A stretch of DNA of 64,000 nt from assembly GCF_028748185.1 (NCBI RefSeq), contig NZ_CP118164.1:310001-374000 (forward strand), in the 5' to 3' direction. Under the pieces are notes generated by a model. It was given only the letters and a program-made list of their open reading frames with translations. It ran no database searches and was not told the origin of the DNA. The position numbers and the translations under genes are program-made. The stretch comes from Bremerella sp. P1. GTDB lineage: Bacteria; Planctomycetota; Planctomycetia; Pirellulales; Pirellulaceae. How positions within the stretch are numbered: the first letter of the stretch is position 1; the number at the start of each line of letters is the position of its first letter. This document shows, piece by piece, positions 22,454-32,054 of the stretch.

Positions 22454-22975
22454 ATGAAGACCATCCTTAGCCGTATGTTTGCGACCCTGGTCCTTCTTTC
22501 CACGACCAGTTTGGCTACGGCGGACGAACAACGGCCGACTCCCCAGGCCGAAATGGTGGCGCTCAAGATTCGTGTATTGGAGGCCATGCCTGAAAATGCG
22601 TCCAAAACCCTGGCCGAACCCACCATCATGACCCTGACTTGTCGCGAGATCCGATTTGTGAGCGGCGGTGAAATGAAATCGAAGTTCGACGACACCAAGC
22701 ACGAGCTAGGCACGCAGATCACCGCGACCATCGAGCCGGACAAAAGCGACACCTACACAGTCAAGCTCAGTGTTACGCTCGGCAATCTGAAACTGCCAGA
22801 CGGGGAGCCAGAAACTGAGTTGTTCACCCAGCAAAAGCTAACCGCCAGAACGATCGTCTTGGCAGGAAAAACGAAGAAGATCCCCGTCTCCCCCAGCCGC
22901 TGGTGTGAGATCACGATTGAGAAGCCGACGGCCAACCTAGCTTCTACCCCCGATTCGGAAACCAAGAATCGCTGA
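22454..22975 (+). CDS. Small secreted secretin-like protein, copy 1
   Basis: This gene encodes 173 residues with a signal peptide (cleavage after LATA, near 23). The mature part reads LKIRVLEAMPENASKTLAEPT, then IMTLTCREIRFVSGGE, which resembles the beta-hairpin core of secretins (V-x-V-x-x-x-E-V, LAEPT, SGGE) but lacks the rest of that domain. It ends with an FTQQKLTARTIVLAGKTKKI block and RWCEITIE. It is followed after 13 bases by a paralogue with the same order of motifs, so they likely form an operon. Function unknown; a free secretin-type subdomain or an adaptor of a secretion system is inference. Confidence 0.75.
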   Translation: MKTILSRMFATLVLLSTTSLATADEQRPTPQAEMVALKIRVLEAMPENASKTLAEPTIMTLTCREIRFVSGGEMKSKFDDTKHELGTQITATIEPDKSDTYTVKLSVTLGNLKLPDGEPETELFTQQKLTARTIVLAGKTKKIPVSPSRWCEITIEKPTANLASTPDSETKNR

Positions 22976-22988
22976 TTCAGGAGCCTTC

Positions 22989-23564
22989 ATGATATTCACC
23001 CGGTCACTCATTCTAGTGATTGTTTTCGTGGTATTCATTAGCGGGACGATCGTCCACGCACAGGACAAGTCCACGGACATCGAAATGGTCACCCTGAAGA
23101 TCCGGGTCCTGGAACAGATCCCTGGACAGGAAGCTCCACGGATCCGCAGTCAGCCGATGATGATGTCGCTGATCGATCGCCCCCTCTGGCTGGACGTCGG
23201 GAGCACCGTCGAGTCGAAGTTCGACCAGTCGCAGCATGAAGTCGGCCTGAAGTTCGTTGCCCACATCAAGAAACTGGATAGCAAGAAATACGAACTACAG
23301 CTCGAGTGGTTCCGCGGCGGGCAAACTCAACCGAAGGAAGATCCTGATACCGAGTTTTTCGTTCAGGAGAAGCTTTCTGCACGCACGATCTTGCAATCAG
23401 GCAAGCCCAAGAATCTCCACGTTTCCGCGAATCGATGGTATGAGTTAACCATCTTTGGTCCCGGGGACACCCCGAAACTATCATCTCACCAGACGCCACG
23501 ACCGGTTGCTATTCCCCGAACCGTGTCGGGAAGTGAACTCACTTCTTCACAGTTCAACAAGTGA
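22989..23564 (+). CDS. Small secreted secretin-like protein, copy 2
   Basis: This gene encodes 191 residues, with AGGAG upstream of the ATG and a hydrophobic signal peptide (LILVIVFVVFISGTIVHAQ). The mature part parallels copy 1: LKIRVLEQIPGQEAPRIRSQ, a hairpin segment, VESKFDQSQHEVG, FVQEKLSARTILQSGKPKNL and RWYELTI. The secretin-like LAEPT is changed to IRSQP here and the C-terminal tail is longer and Ser/Thr-rich. It appears to be a tandem duplicate that has diverged. Confidence 0.75.
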   Translation: MIFTRSLILVIVFVVFISGTIVHAQDKSTDIEMVTLKIRVLEQIPGQEAPRIRSQPMMMSLIDRPLWLDVGSTVESKFDQSQHEVGLKFVAHIKKLDSKKYELQLEWFRGGQTQPKEDPDTEFFVQEKLSARTILQSGKPKNLHVSANRWYELTIFGPGDTPKLSSHQTPRPVAIPRTVSGSELTSSQFNK

Positions 23565-23770
23565 ACGGCAAAGTAGCTCTGTCATTTTACCGAAATTCGA
23601 TATGCCGCTGGCCTTCGGCCGTTTAACATCATCTACCCCCAAACGCATCGCCCCATTCTTGGCGAAGTCCAAACGGCTGATCCCCAAATGCTGCCCGCCG
23701 GGTGTATCGAAGTTTGAAACGTCTGCCGCGGAGGATTCGCCTGATAGGTGGTTGCCACTCGCGCAACATC

Positions 23771-24535
23771 TCAACTAATCGCGCTCGGTTTCCCTATTAC
23801 CAAGTACTGCGGGTACGTTTTTTCATCGGCAAAAAACTCATAGGTTCCGTAAGAACTGGAGTCCGGCAGCTTCTCATAACTTTTCAACCACTGCGTAAAT
23901 CGATTCTCCGTCTTTTCCGTGATGAGAAAAAAGGATCGAAAGCTGCTCAATTCTCGACTCCCAATAAAACCGTCGAGATACTCATCCAGGTTGTCTACGC
24001 CATTAAGTCGATATAACCACTCAGCCCCAGTTCTAAACTGTTCAAGGAATTCTTCGTTGGTGATACGCAAGAGCTCTGCGGCGTCTGAGGGTAAGTCTCG
24101 TGACCACTTTTGCGTATCACAGCGTAGCCTTAGAAAGAAACTTGCGAACATGCGTTTAGAGGTTTCAATGTATCCGGCATGATTCTTGAGAACATGGTCG
24201 AATCGCTCCATACAATGTGCTTTGATATCTGAGCCGACCGTTTCAATATCCTTAATGAACTTATCAAAACCAGTTCGTTGTACTGAGTCCCCTTTGTTTT
24301 CGAAGCAGAGGAAGGTTCCATCCTTCAAAACACATCCGATATCAAAGGGCCCCCAGTATTCCGTGCTGTGAAAGAGGAACTTCGACGGCTTTCCAAAGAG
24401 ATGCTTGGTTATGAACGAAAGATTACGCAGAACGACCGTGTCAATTAACTGCTCTGGACACTTCATTCGTTCCGCAGTACTCGGAAGCTCGGAGATTCTT
24501 GATAACTTCAATGCTTGATCTATTGAGCAAATCAT
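23771..24535 (-). CDS. Hypothetical protein with possible PD-(D/E)XK nuclease core
   Basis: This gene encodes 254 residues from the ATG at 24535 (AGGA eight bases upstream). I do not recognise the family. Residues in PFDIGCVLKDGTFLCFENKG give the D-x(n)-E-x-K spacing of PD-(D/E)XK nucleases, with hydrophobic strands around it and a helix-rich C-terminal half. Base composition is clearly lower in GC than its neighbours (about one third GC in 24241-24300). It stands alone, convergent with the secretin-like pair. This suggests a transferred gene, perhaps a defence or restriction component; no partner gene is next to it. Confidence 0.65.
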   Translation of the reverse strand: MICSIDQALKLSRISELPSTAERMKCPEQLIDTVVLRNLSFITKHLFGKPSKFLFHSTEYWGPFDIGCVLKDGTFLCFENKGDSVQRTGFDKFIKDIETVGSDIKAHCMERFDHVLKNHAGYIETSKRMFASFFLRLRCDTQKWSRDLPSDAAELLRITNEEFLEQFRTGAEWLYRLNGVDNLDEYLDGFIGSRELSSFRSFFLITEKTENRFTQWLKSYEKLPDSSSYGTYEFFADEKTYPQYLVIGKPSAIS

Positions 24536-24697
24536 CTCATTTTTCCTGGCTCGGAATCTTTGAGTTTGAATAACCTGAAGGAGTGCAACGGCACGATCCA
24601 ACCGCCAACACAACATTTGGAAGTCGCCACGCCCCCTTCTATACTAAAGCCTCCTACCCATCCTCGCTTCATTCTCCTTTCGAATTAAAGCACCACC

Positions 24698-26116
24698 ATG
24701 CGAACGCTTCTCTTGAGCTTCGTGCTCGCTTTGCTGGCCTCTTCCTATTTGGCTGCGGAAACCACTCGCCCCAACATCCTGATTTTGATCGGCGATGACA
24801 TCGACCGCGACTCGCTCGGCCCGTGGGGTGGTCAGGCTCACACGCCGAACCTTGATCAGTTGGCCCAAGACGGCATGCGGCTGGATGGTGTGTATGCGAA
24901 CGTCGCCATGTGTGCTCCTTTTCGGCAAGAGCTTTATAGCGGCCGCACTGCTTGGCGAACGCGGGCCATGCCTAATCACAGCAAGTCGGTCGCCGGCACC
25001 AAGAGCTTGCCGCATTACCTTCAGCCGCTGGGCTACCGGGTAGGGCTGCTGGGCAAGACGCATATCGGACCGAAGGATGCCTATCCGTTCGATTACCTCG
25101 GCGACGTCAGCAAACAGAAAGATGGCAACCCCGAACTGGTCAAGCGCGCGACGGCCTATATCAAGGAGGCCAAGGCCGCTGGCGATCCGTTTTGCCTGGT
25201 GGTCGCTTCGCATGATGGGCACGGCCCGTACACCACCGGCGATCCTTCGCAGTACGACAAAGATGCCTTCGAGTTGGAAGCCGACAAGATCGACACGCCT
25301 GCCTATCGTAGCGAACTTCAACTGCACCTGGCCGAGGTGACCAACTTGGATGCCTTACTGGGCGAACTTCGCGGTGTGCTGGCCGAGGAAAAGCTGGCCG
25401 ACAACACGCTCGTGATTTTCTGCTCGGAACAAGGCAACGCGTTCCCGTTTGCCAAGTGGACGTGCTTTAACGACGGCCTGACCAGCGGCCTGGTGGTCGC
25501 GATGCCTGGGAAGATTCCCGCCGGGACAAGCAATTCACAGCTCACCTGGATCGCCGACATCACCCCGACGCTCGTCGATGTCGTCGGCGGTAAGGCGGCT
25601 GCCGATGCGTTCGACGGCAAGAGCCAATGGAAGAACTGGACTGGCGGCAACGAACAAGTCCACAAGTACGCGTACGGTGCGTTCACCAACTGCAACATCA
25701 TCGACAATCGTGATCGCATCTATCCGATCCGCACGATCCGCGACGACCGCTTCACGCTCATCTGGTCGCCTCGGCACGACGAAGAGATCACCTCGAACGT
25801 CACCCTGACCGAAGCACTCGCGTGGCTCGAGTCCGAACCAAAAGACGGCAAGGCCAGCACCGCCGCGACCTGGGTCCGTAAGGCGAAGCGAACCAAGACC
25901 GAGAAGGACGACGCGATTGTCCATCGCCTGCATCACCGGCCGGAGTGGGCTCTCTACGATCGCACGGTCGATCCGGAAGAACTGACCAACCTGATCGACG
26001 ATCCAAAACATGCCAAGGATGCCCAGCGGCTCAAGCAAGAGCTGCAAGCCTGGCTAACCAAGTGGGACGACGCCGATCCCGTCGCCACCGAGCGCGGCTT
26101 TGTGAAATCGAAGTAG
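24698..26116 (+). CDS. Sulfatase (type I, formylglycine-dependent)
   Basis: This gene encodes 472 residues with a signal peptide (MRTLLLSFVLALLASSYLAA). RPNILILIGDDIDRD carries the first metal-binding Asp pair, and CAPFRQELYSGR holds the C-x-P-x-R motif, with Cys72 expected to become formylglycine. LLGKTHIGP and the His in SHDGHGPY fit the family. It would remove sulfate esters from exported or imported glycans in the periplasm. The next gene, 62 bases downstream on the same strand, is a sialate O-acetylesterase family member, so the pair likely processes a sulfated, acetylated polysaccharide. Confidence 0.93.
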   Translation: MRTLLLSFVLALLASSYLAAETTRPNILILIGDDIDRDSLGPWGGQAHTPNLDQLAQDGMRLDGVYANVAMCAPFRQELYSGRTAWRTRAMPNHSKSVAGTKSLPHYLQPLGYRVGLLGKTHIGPKDAYPFDYLGDVSKQKDGNPELVKRATAYIKEAKAAGDPFCLVVASHDGHGPYTTGDPSQYDKDAFELEADKIDTPAYRSELQLHLAEVTNLDALLGELRGVLAEEKLADNTLVIFCSEQGNAFPFAKWTCFNDGLTSGLVVAMPGKIPAGTSNSQLTWIADITPTLVDVVGGKAAADAFDGKSQWKNWTGGNEQVHKYAYGAFTNCNIIDNRDRIYPIRTIRDDRFTLIWSPRHDEEITSNVTLTEALAWLESEPKDGKASTAATWVRKAKRTKTEKDDAIVHRLHHRPEWALYDRTVDPEELTNLIDDPKHAKDAQRLKQELQAWLTKWDDADPVATERGFVKSK

Positions 26117-26178
26117 TTTGCTTCACTCACCCCGCCTGAATCTTTCCTGCCAGATGCCCAACCTGCCTGAGGGTCTCG

Positions 26179-27693
26179 ATGAATACGCTCCGTCTGATCG
26201 CTGCCTGCGTGCTCTTGCTGTTTGTCGCCGCGCCGTCGCAAGCCGAGCTTCACTTTGCCAGCATCTTCGGGAGCAACATGGTCCTGCAGCGCGGCGTGCC
26301 GGTAACTGTCTGGGGCAGGGCAGGCAGTGGCGAGAAGCTGACCGTTCGCTTTGCCAGTGAAAAGATTGAAACGACAGCCGACGCAAACGGGGACTGGTCG
26401 GTGACGCTGCCGCCTCTGCCAGCAAGCAGCGAAGGGCAGGCGCTGAATGTCGCCAGCCAGACTGAGGCGCTGGAGATCCGCAATGTGCTTGTCGGTGAAC
26501 TGTGGCACGCGTGCGGCCAGTCGAACATGGCCATGACGGTCGAGTGGATGGCCCATGAACTACCGGAGGTCAAAGCCGATATCGCCAACGCCAACCTGCC
26601 GTTGATTCGCTTCTGCCGCATTCACGCCGGTCCACAGCCGGAGCCGCTCAAGGAGTTGGAACTGTCACCCGGCTGGGCCGTTTGCTCACCGAAAAACGTG
26701 ACTAAATTCTCAGGCGTTAGTTTCTATTTCGCTCGGAAGCTTCAAGAGAAACTAGGCGTCCCGATCGGCATCATCAATACGTCACGCGGCGGAACACCGA
26801 TCGAACCGTTCATCCCGCGGGCCGCATTCACCTCGCATCCCACGCTTGAAAAAGAAGGCGAACTCGGGGACCGCGAGGACCTGGAAGCCCTCCGCCGCTT
26901 GCCTGGCGGAGTGTATGCTCGCGATGCGAATTGGCTTCCAGGCCGGCTGTTCAACTCTCGCCTGGCCCCCATCATGCGACTGCCGGTGCGGGGAGCGATC
27001 TGGTACCAAGGCGAGTCCAATAGCGGCACCCAGGAAGATCCTCACGAGTACGCCCACAAGATGCGAGCCCTCATCCGCGGTTGGCGGGACGCAACGAACA
27101 ACGAGGCCCTGCCGTTCTATTTCGTGCAGCTGCCCGGCAGTGGTGCCGGCCCAGGCTGGTCGTACTTGCGTGAGCAGCAGCGACTCGCGACCGACGTGCC
27201 GCATACCGGCATGGCCGTGACGCTCGACTTGGTCGGGGGCAACATTCATCCACCGAACAAAATCGACGTCGGTGATCGACTGGCCCGCTGGGCCTTGGCC
27301 AAAGATTACGGCCAGCAAGTTACCTACAGCGGCCCGTTGTTCGACCGGCAAGAGATCGACGGCGACCATATCACCGTCCACTTTCAGCACGCCGAAAGCG
27401 GCCTAATGGTCGCCTCGAAGCAGGGTCTCGAAGCTCCCCAGGAAACGCCGGACGGAAAGCTAACCTACTTTGAAGTCGCGGATACCGATGGCCAGTGGCA
27501 CGCGGCCGAGGCCACTATCGACGGCCAAACGGTTGTCGTGACCAGCCCGAAAGTAACCGCCCCAATCGCCGTGCGGTATGCCTACATAGTCTCGCCACAG
27601 CACGTCCCGCTGTACAACCGAGAAGGCTTGCCGGCATCGCCGTTCTGCAGCAAGCCAGAACTGCTGAAGTACGATCCGCAGTTGCCGAAGTAG
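26179..27693 (+). CDS. Sialate O-acetylesterase family carbohydrate esterase
   Basis: This gene encodes 504 residues with a signal peptide (cleavage near 22). GAGGG precedes the ATG. The SGNH-like esterase domain begins at LHFASIFGSNMVLQRGVPVT; the nucleophile Ser115 is in ACGQSNM, and the catalytic Asp/His region is near GNIHPPNKIDVGDRLARWAL. AIWYQGESN is the second conserved block. It would remove acetyl esters from sugars in the periplasm. It is probably co-transcribed with the upstream sulfatase and ends three bases before the convergent lipoprotein gene. Confidence 0.92.
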   Translation: MNTLRLIAACVLLLFVAAPSQAELHFASIFGSNMVLQRGVPVTVWGRAGSGEKLTVRFASEKIETTADANGDWSVTLPPLPASSEGQALNVASQTEALEIRNVLVGELWHACGQSNMAMTVEWMAHELPEVKADIANANLPLIRFCRIHAGPQPEPLKELELSPGWAVCSPKNVTKFSGVSFYFARKLQEKLGVPIGIINTSRGGTPIEPFIPRAAFTSHPTLEKEGELGDREDLEALRRLPGGVYARDANWLPGRLFNSRLAPIMRLPVRGAIWYQGESNSGTQEDPHEYAHKMRALIRGWRDATNNEALPFYFVQLPGSGAGPGWSYLREQQRLATDVPHTGMAVTLDLVGGNIHPPNKIDVGDRLARWALAKDYGQQVTYSGPLFDRQEIDGDHITVHFQHAESGLMVASKQGLEAPQETPDGKLTYFEVADTDGQWHAAEATIDGQTVVVTSPKVTAPIAVRYAYIVSPQHVPLYNREGLPASPFCSKPELLKYDPQLPK

Positions 27694-27696
27694 CTA

Positions 27697-28122
27697 CTAC
27701 TTCGTCTTCAACTCAAAGTCGTGCGTCTGCGATCCGGCTTGGACGTCGTAGGTCAACTCCGTCTTCGAGTTGTACTTTGGCGGGACTTGTTCCTTTTGGA
27801 ACCAGATTTTGCCGGTTTCTTCGTCGCGTTTCTCGCCGCCGTTGGTGATCGTGACGGTGTTCATGCCGACCGTCGCGCCGGCCTGGCTGCCGGTGTACAT
27901 CATTCGGTACTTGCCATCTTCGCCTGTCTTGCCGTAGGCAGGCCGGCCACCTTGGGGCTGGAACGTAATAACGGCGTGCTTGAGCGGTTCGCCATCAAGG
28001 GTGATCTTACCGCTCACTTCGCCCAGGTTGTCGTACTCGCCACCGCCACAACCAACCGTGGTCATCAGCGCGGCACCCAACAGCATCACCATCAGACGAT
28101 GCTTGATCAACAAGGAAAACAT
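27697..28122 (-). CDS. Small lipoprotein of DUF1559 module 2
   Basis: This gene encodes 141 residues. The signal peptide ends in a lipobox, TTVGC. A single beta-sandwich follows: VSGKITLDGEPLKHAVITFQ, EDGKYRM, a VPPKYN motif and a THDFELK end, as in the other module lipoproteins. It lies 64 bases downstream of a DUF1559 gene on the same strand, probably in one operon. Confidence 0.85.
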   Translation of the reverse strand: MFSLLIKHRLMVMLLGAALMTTVGCGGGEYDNLGEVSGKITLDGEPLKHAVITFQPQGGRPAYGKTGEDGKYRMMYTGSQAGATVGMNTVTITNGGEKRDEETGKIWFQKEQVPPKYNSKTELTYDVQAGSQTHDFELKTK

Positions 28123-28186
28123 GAAGACTCGTTCCTGTAAGAATCAAATGGAATAAGGAAGGTGCGGCCTTTCGACTCCAGGCAAC

Positions 28187-29158
28187 TTAAAACTCGCCGA
28201 CCGGCTGACCGTCGCTGCGGGCACCGAGTTTCTCGTACACCGAATCGATATTATTATCTTGCAGCGGGTCGTGGTCGATCGTTTCGGGAATGAAACTCAC
28301 CGAGGCGTCCATCAGCATCGCCATCACGCCGCCAGGATGATTGCTGGACAGATTGCCGTTCAATCGCCAGTTGTCGGGGTGATTCGAGTTGGGCGACAGG
28401 GCCGTCGAGGCCATCGCGTCGTAGCGATGATCGCAAGGATGCGTCGTGGCGGCCGAACAAGCCCATACGCCAGCTCGATAGTGCTGGCTTCCCAGCCGAT
28501 TGCAGCGTTCGCCGACGCCCAGGATGTTGCTGGTACCATCGGTCAGGTCCGAAAACTTCAGTCCGCGGTTAACGAGAAACGAACCTGTTTGCGTATCGTT
28601 GTTCGCGAACGTCGAGCTATCGCCATCTCGCTTGAAGTGGGCCATGGCTACGTAGTTCATCGTGGCAATGTCATTCGCCCCACGCGACATCGACCAGCCG
28701 AGATTGCCGTTCAAATCGTCCGTCGTATCCGAAGGACAACGGTAACCGGCAATGGGTGTTTGCATGAGCGCCAACCGCGTGGCGTCCTGATACGCTTCGT
28801 CCGCGTACACACCCTGCGTAATGCCCAACCGGTCGTGCATGGCTTGCTGTTCGATAAATGGCAGAATCAATGCCGACCAGTTCCAGGCACTTGGCGAAGT
28901 CAGTACGTCCCACGTGGCCGAACGGCTGTAGTTCACAATGATCCCTGGCGGAAAACTACCGTAGGTATCGTGGTAGTTGTGCACGGCGAGACCGATCTGC
29001 TTCAAGTTATTGCTGCACTGCATCCGCCGAGCTGCCTCGCGGGCCTGCTGCACGGCCGGCAACAACAGGGCAATCAGCACGCCAATAATGGCAATCACAA
29101 CAAGGAGTTCAACCAGAGTGAACGCGCGGCGTGATGTCGCCGTAGGAAAGGCTCGCAT
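28187..29158 (-). CDS. DUF1559 prepilin-like protein (module 2)
   Basis: This gene encodes 323 residues from the ATG at 29158 (GGAG eight bases upstream); an in-frame start 12 codons earlier would put extra residues before the short basic leader. It has RRAFTLVELLVVIAIIGV, AVQQAREAARRMQCSNNLKQ and, near the end, SNHPGGVMAMLMDASVSFI in place of the usual DGSV. It is expected to be a prepilin-peptidase substrate at the cell envelope. The following lipoprotein gene completes the module. Confidence 0.92.
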   Translation of the reverse strand: MRAFPTATSRRAFTLVELLVVIAIIGVLIALLLPAVQQAREAARRMQCSNNLKQIGLAVHNYHDTYGSFPPGIIVNYSRSATWDVLTSPSAWNWSALILPFIEQQAMHDRLGITQGVYADEAYQDATRLALMQTPIAGYRCPSDTTDDLNGNLGWSMSRGANDIATMNYVAMAHFKRDGDSSTFANNDTQTGSFLVNRGLKFSDLTDGTSNILGVGERCNRLGSQHYRAGVWACSAATTHPCDHRYDAMASTALSPNSNHPDNWRLNGNLSSNHPGGVMAMLMDASVSFIPETIDHDPLQDNNIDSVYEKLGARSDGQPVGEF

Positions 29159-29429
29159 AACGGGGCTCCAGGAGGGGATGAAAGTGGGGGGCAAAGAAGA
29201 GTAAGAAATAACTGGAAGTTATCTACTAAAGTAAACGACACCCATCAATAACTCAACATGTATTTGCGCAAGCTTGGCAGACGTATGGCTTTAAGCACCC
29301 GAAGATCCGCACTGATTCAAGTTGATCCACTTCATGATGACCGTTACCATCTAAGCTTCCGGGGCCAGCCCGATATCCCGGTGAACGAGGCATTTCGCCT
29401 CCACTCTTCTTACGAAATGACGATCGAAA

Positions 29430-32048
29430 ATGAAGTGGCGTTTTGCTCACCCTGGTCATGCCCCCAAATCACAACGTCCCTCGCGTGCCTGGCGTCGCTT
29501 GGAAACGCTTGAAGCCCGCAATCTTCTGGCCGCTGATCCGGTTTTGTTTTCGCTGACGACCCAGGTGCAAACAGGCGACTCTGTCGAGTTGGTAGCCCGG
29601 GTACTACCCGATTCCGCAACTCCGTTGGCCGATCATTTCGGAGATATTCTCGTCGATCAGGAAATGGTCCAACTGACCAGTCCCCTGGGCGGCATCTTCG
29701 TCGACGGAAAGCACTATATCTATGGTAGCCACAACACCCAGTGGGAACTCTGGGAAGAAGACCCGTTGGTGATCCCCCAAGAACTCGTGGCCGCGTATCA
29801 GGCCGATGAAACCATCACCTTGCTGGACTCGCTGCTGGTGGCCGATGGCGTCACGGATCGTCGGTGGGGAAGTATCTATTCGGCAGCCGTGCTGCCCGAT
29901 GGCTCGCTGGTCTTTGTCGGAGAGAGCGAAGCCAATTGGAATCCGGAAGATACGTCTCAATACTTCTATGAGCCAACGTATTGGTACGATCCTGCTTCAC
30001 CACAAACCGTGCAGTTCGATAGCTCGACCAGTGGCCTGGGCCGCATCAACGACATCTCGGAAACCGGAACGATTGTCGGCAACGAATTCGATGGCCTGAA
30101 TTCGCCTTACTTTGGTTCCGTGGATGACCCACAGTGGGAACGGGTACCGGCCACCAACGGCGTTCAGCGGAATCTCGGGCTCGGCATTCTCAATGTTTCC
30201 CGAGACGGCAAGTTCGCGATTGATGCCGACAATGCGACCACCGATTCCCAAGCCATTCTCATGTATGACGAGGTCCTTGGCTTCGACTACTTCAACCATT
30301 CCCACTTCGATCCGATCGATGTTTCCGCCGGCCTCTCTTGGATTCTCAGCGCCGAGACCGACGACGCTGGCAATACTTATTTCGCCGGCCAAGGCTACGC
30401 CGACGATGGAGCAATCCATGTCGCGTTCTGGGATCAGGACGGCAACCTGGTCGGAGACTACGTGGTCGGCAATCTTTTCGACGCCGCCTCGCAGTTCGCA
30501 GGCTTTAGTGACTTTGCCGTAGTCGATGGGCAGGTCATTGCCGCCGTTAATGTGTCCGGCGATTCGATGCTTGTCCGTATGTCCGATGGCGATACGGTGG
30601 CGGTGTCGGACCTGGTCGGAACGCCGGTTTACTTCGATGGCCTGCTGGGCGGGCTTTATGCCGACGAAGGCAAACTCGGCATGCTTCTGCTAACCGTCGA
30701 AGACGCCAACGACACCGACATACATGGCCTGCAAGGAGAGTTCGAGTTATTCACCACCGTGATTGCGACCACCGGCTTCAACGCGAACGAGTACGAGTTC
30801 CACTTCGACTACGACGGCGACGGGAACACCGATGAAATCGTGACCGAAATTGGTTCGGCCGTGGAAAACGTTACTTACGACCTGCCTGGCATCTATATGC
30901 CGACGGTCACCATCTACGACAGCGAGAACAACCTGGTAGGGACCGAGACGCTAGAGGTGGCCGTCTCGCCGAAGTGGGCGGTCGATATCCAATTGGTTCA
31001 CGACGACCAGACACAAGATCCTGGTACCGTTAGCAGCACCACGGCCGATGCCCCTGAGTTCACGGAATGGGACAACGTGAACGCCGAAATCTGGCTGACT
31101 CTGAACGCGGACGTACCGACCGAGAATTTCGACCTGACCTTCGCCATGCAGGCCTCGGCCGACTGGCTGACTGATCCCGTCTGGCTGTCGAACTTGGGCG
31201 AGAACCCGATGATCGTTGAAGTGGACGGGGACATGCCCTATCTGTTGATCACCGTCGAGAACATTGACCTGAGTACCTATGTCGAGGGCAATCGTATTCT
31301 GATCGGGACGATCATCTTCCCGGTTACTAGCAGCGATGCGGTTGGTATGCCGATCGGTGATGGTGGGGCGTATTTTGAACCTTTCAACCAAGATGGCTTC
31401 CAGTTGTATCAAGCCAAGATCGGCGACGGCAATCAACTGCTGGATCGACAACGCCAGATCTCCAGCAGTTTCCTGCCGATGATTTACGACTCCGACGACG
31501 ATGGCAAGGTTGGCCTGACCGACTTCGCCAACTTCATTTCCCAATTCGGCCAGATCGTTGGCATCGACGATCCCGAAGCCTACCTGTACGACTACAACCA
31601 GGATGGCAAAGTAAACCTGGCCGACTTCGCGTTGTTCATCAGCGAGTTCGGCCAGAAGAAAGACCTCGGCACCCAGCCCGTCGAGCCTGCCCGGACCTTT
31701 AGTACACCGACACTACCTCCGGTAGAAGCGGAGCCGCTCGTGGTCACTGCGCCTGCGATCCGCTTGGAAGGAGAACCGGAAAGCTCTCCAGTCGTGCCGT
31801 TGGAACTCGGCTTCGATTCGTCGCTGGCGACCTCACAGGAAAGCGATTCCCAGCCTGCCGAGCAAAGTCCGTTGGCTGAACCATCCGAGTCCGCAGAGCC
31901 CGTTCTCTCCAGCTTCGACGCCCAAGCGATCGATGCCATGCTGCTAGAAGACGAGGAAAGCGAGATGCTCCTGGGAGACTGGACCGTGGAAGAAGACGGC
32001 CTGGAAGAGACAGACGTTCTGTTGTCGGCCGCAGAAGATCTACTGTAG
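29430..32048 (+). CDS. Surface protein with PKD domain and dockerin repeats
   Basis: This gene encodes 872 residues. The planctomycete extracellular motif LETLEARNLLAAD lies at residues 24-36. A long beta-rich region follows (possible propeller-like repeats, such as FAIDADNATTDSQAIL). A PKD-like domain (EYEFHFDYDGDGNTDEIV) is at about 454-511. A pair of dockerin calcium loops (DSDDDGKVGLTDF, DYNQDGKVNLADF) is at about 687-740. The tail is Pro/Ser/Glu-rich and ends in an acidic stretch with DWTVEEDG and a final DLL, much like the tail of the metzincin protein at 8974. No cohesin is visible in this window. The ribosome site is weak. Confidence 0.9.
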   Translation: MKWRFAHPGHAPKSQRPSRAWRRLETLEARNLLAADPVLFSLTTQVQTGDSVELVARVLPDSATPLADHFGDILVDQEMVQLTSPLGGIFVDGKHYIYGSHNTQWELWEEDPLVIPQELVAAYQADETITLLDSLLVADGVTDRRWGSIYSAAVLPDGSLVFVGESEANWNPEDTSQYFYEPTYWYDPASPQTVQFDSSTSGLGRINDISETGTIVGNEFDGLNSPYFGSVDDPQWERVPATNGVQRNLGLGILNVSRDGKFAIDADNATTDSQAILMYDEVLGFDYFNHSHFDPIDVSAGLSWILSAETDDAGNTYFAGQGYADDGAIHVAFWDQDGNLVGDYVVGNLFDAASQFAGFSDFAVVDGQVIAAVNVSGDSMLVRMSDGDTVAVSDLVGTPVYFDGLLGGLYADEGKLGMLLLTVEDANDTDIHGLQGEFELFTTVIATTGFNANEYEFHFDYDGDGNTDEIVTEIGSAVENVTYDLPGIYMPTVTIYDSENNLVGTETLEVAVSPKWAVDIQLVHDDQTQDPGTVSSTTADAPEFTEWDNVNAEIWLTLNADVPTENFDLTFAMQASADWLTDPVWLSNLGENPMIVEVDGDMPYLLITVENIDLSTYVEGNRILIGTIIFPVTSSDAVGMPIGDGGAYFEPFNQDGFQLYQAKIGDGNQLLDRQRQISSSFLPMIYDSDDDGKVGLTDFANFISQFGQIVGIDDPEAYLYDYNQDGKVNLADFALFISEFGQKKDLGTQPVEPARTFSTPTLPPVEAEPLVVTAPAIRLEGEPESSPVVPLELGFDSSLATSQESDSQPAEQSPLAEPSESAEPVLSSFDAQAIDAMLLEDEESEMLLGDWTVEEDGLEETDVLLSAAEDLL

Positions 32049-32054
32049 CTTTGG

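Noticed and set aside
24698-27693. A full polysaccharide utilisation locus
   Set aside because: Only a sulfatase and an esterase are present; no transporter, regulator or glycoside hydrolase lies next to them.
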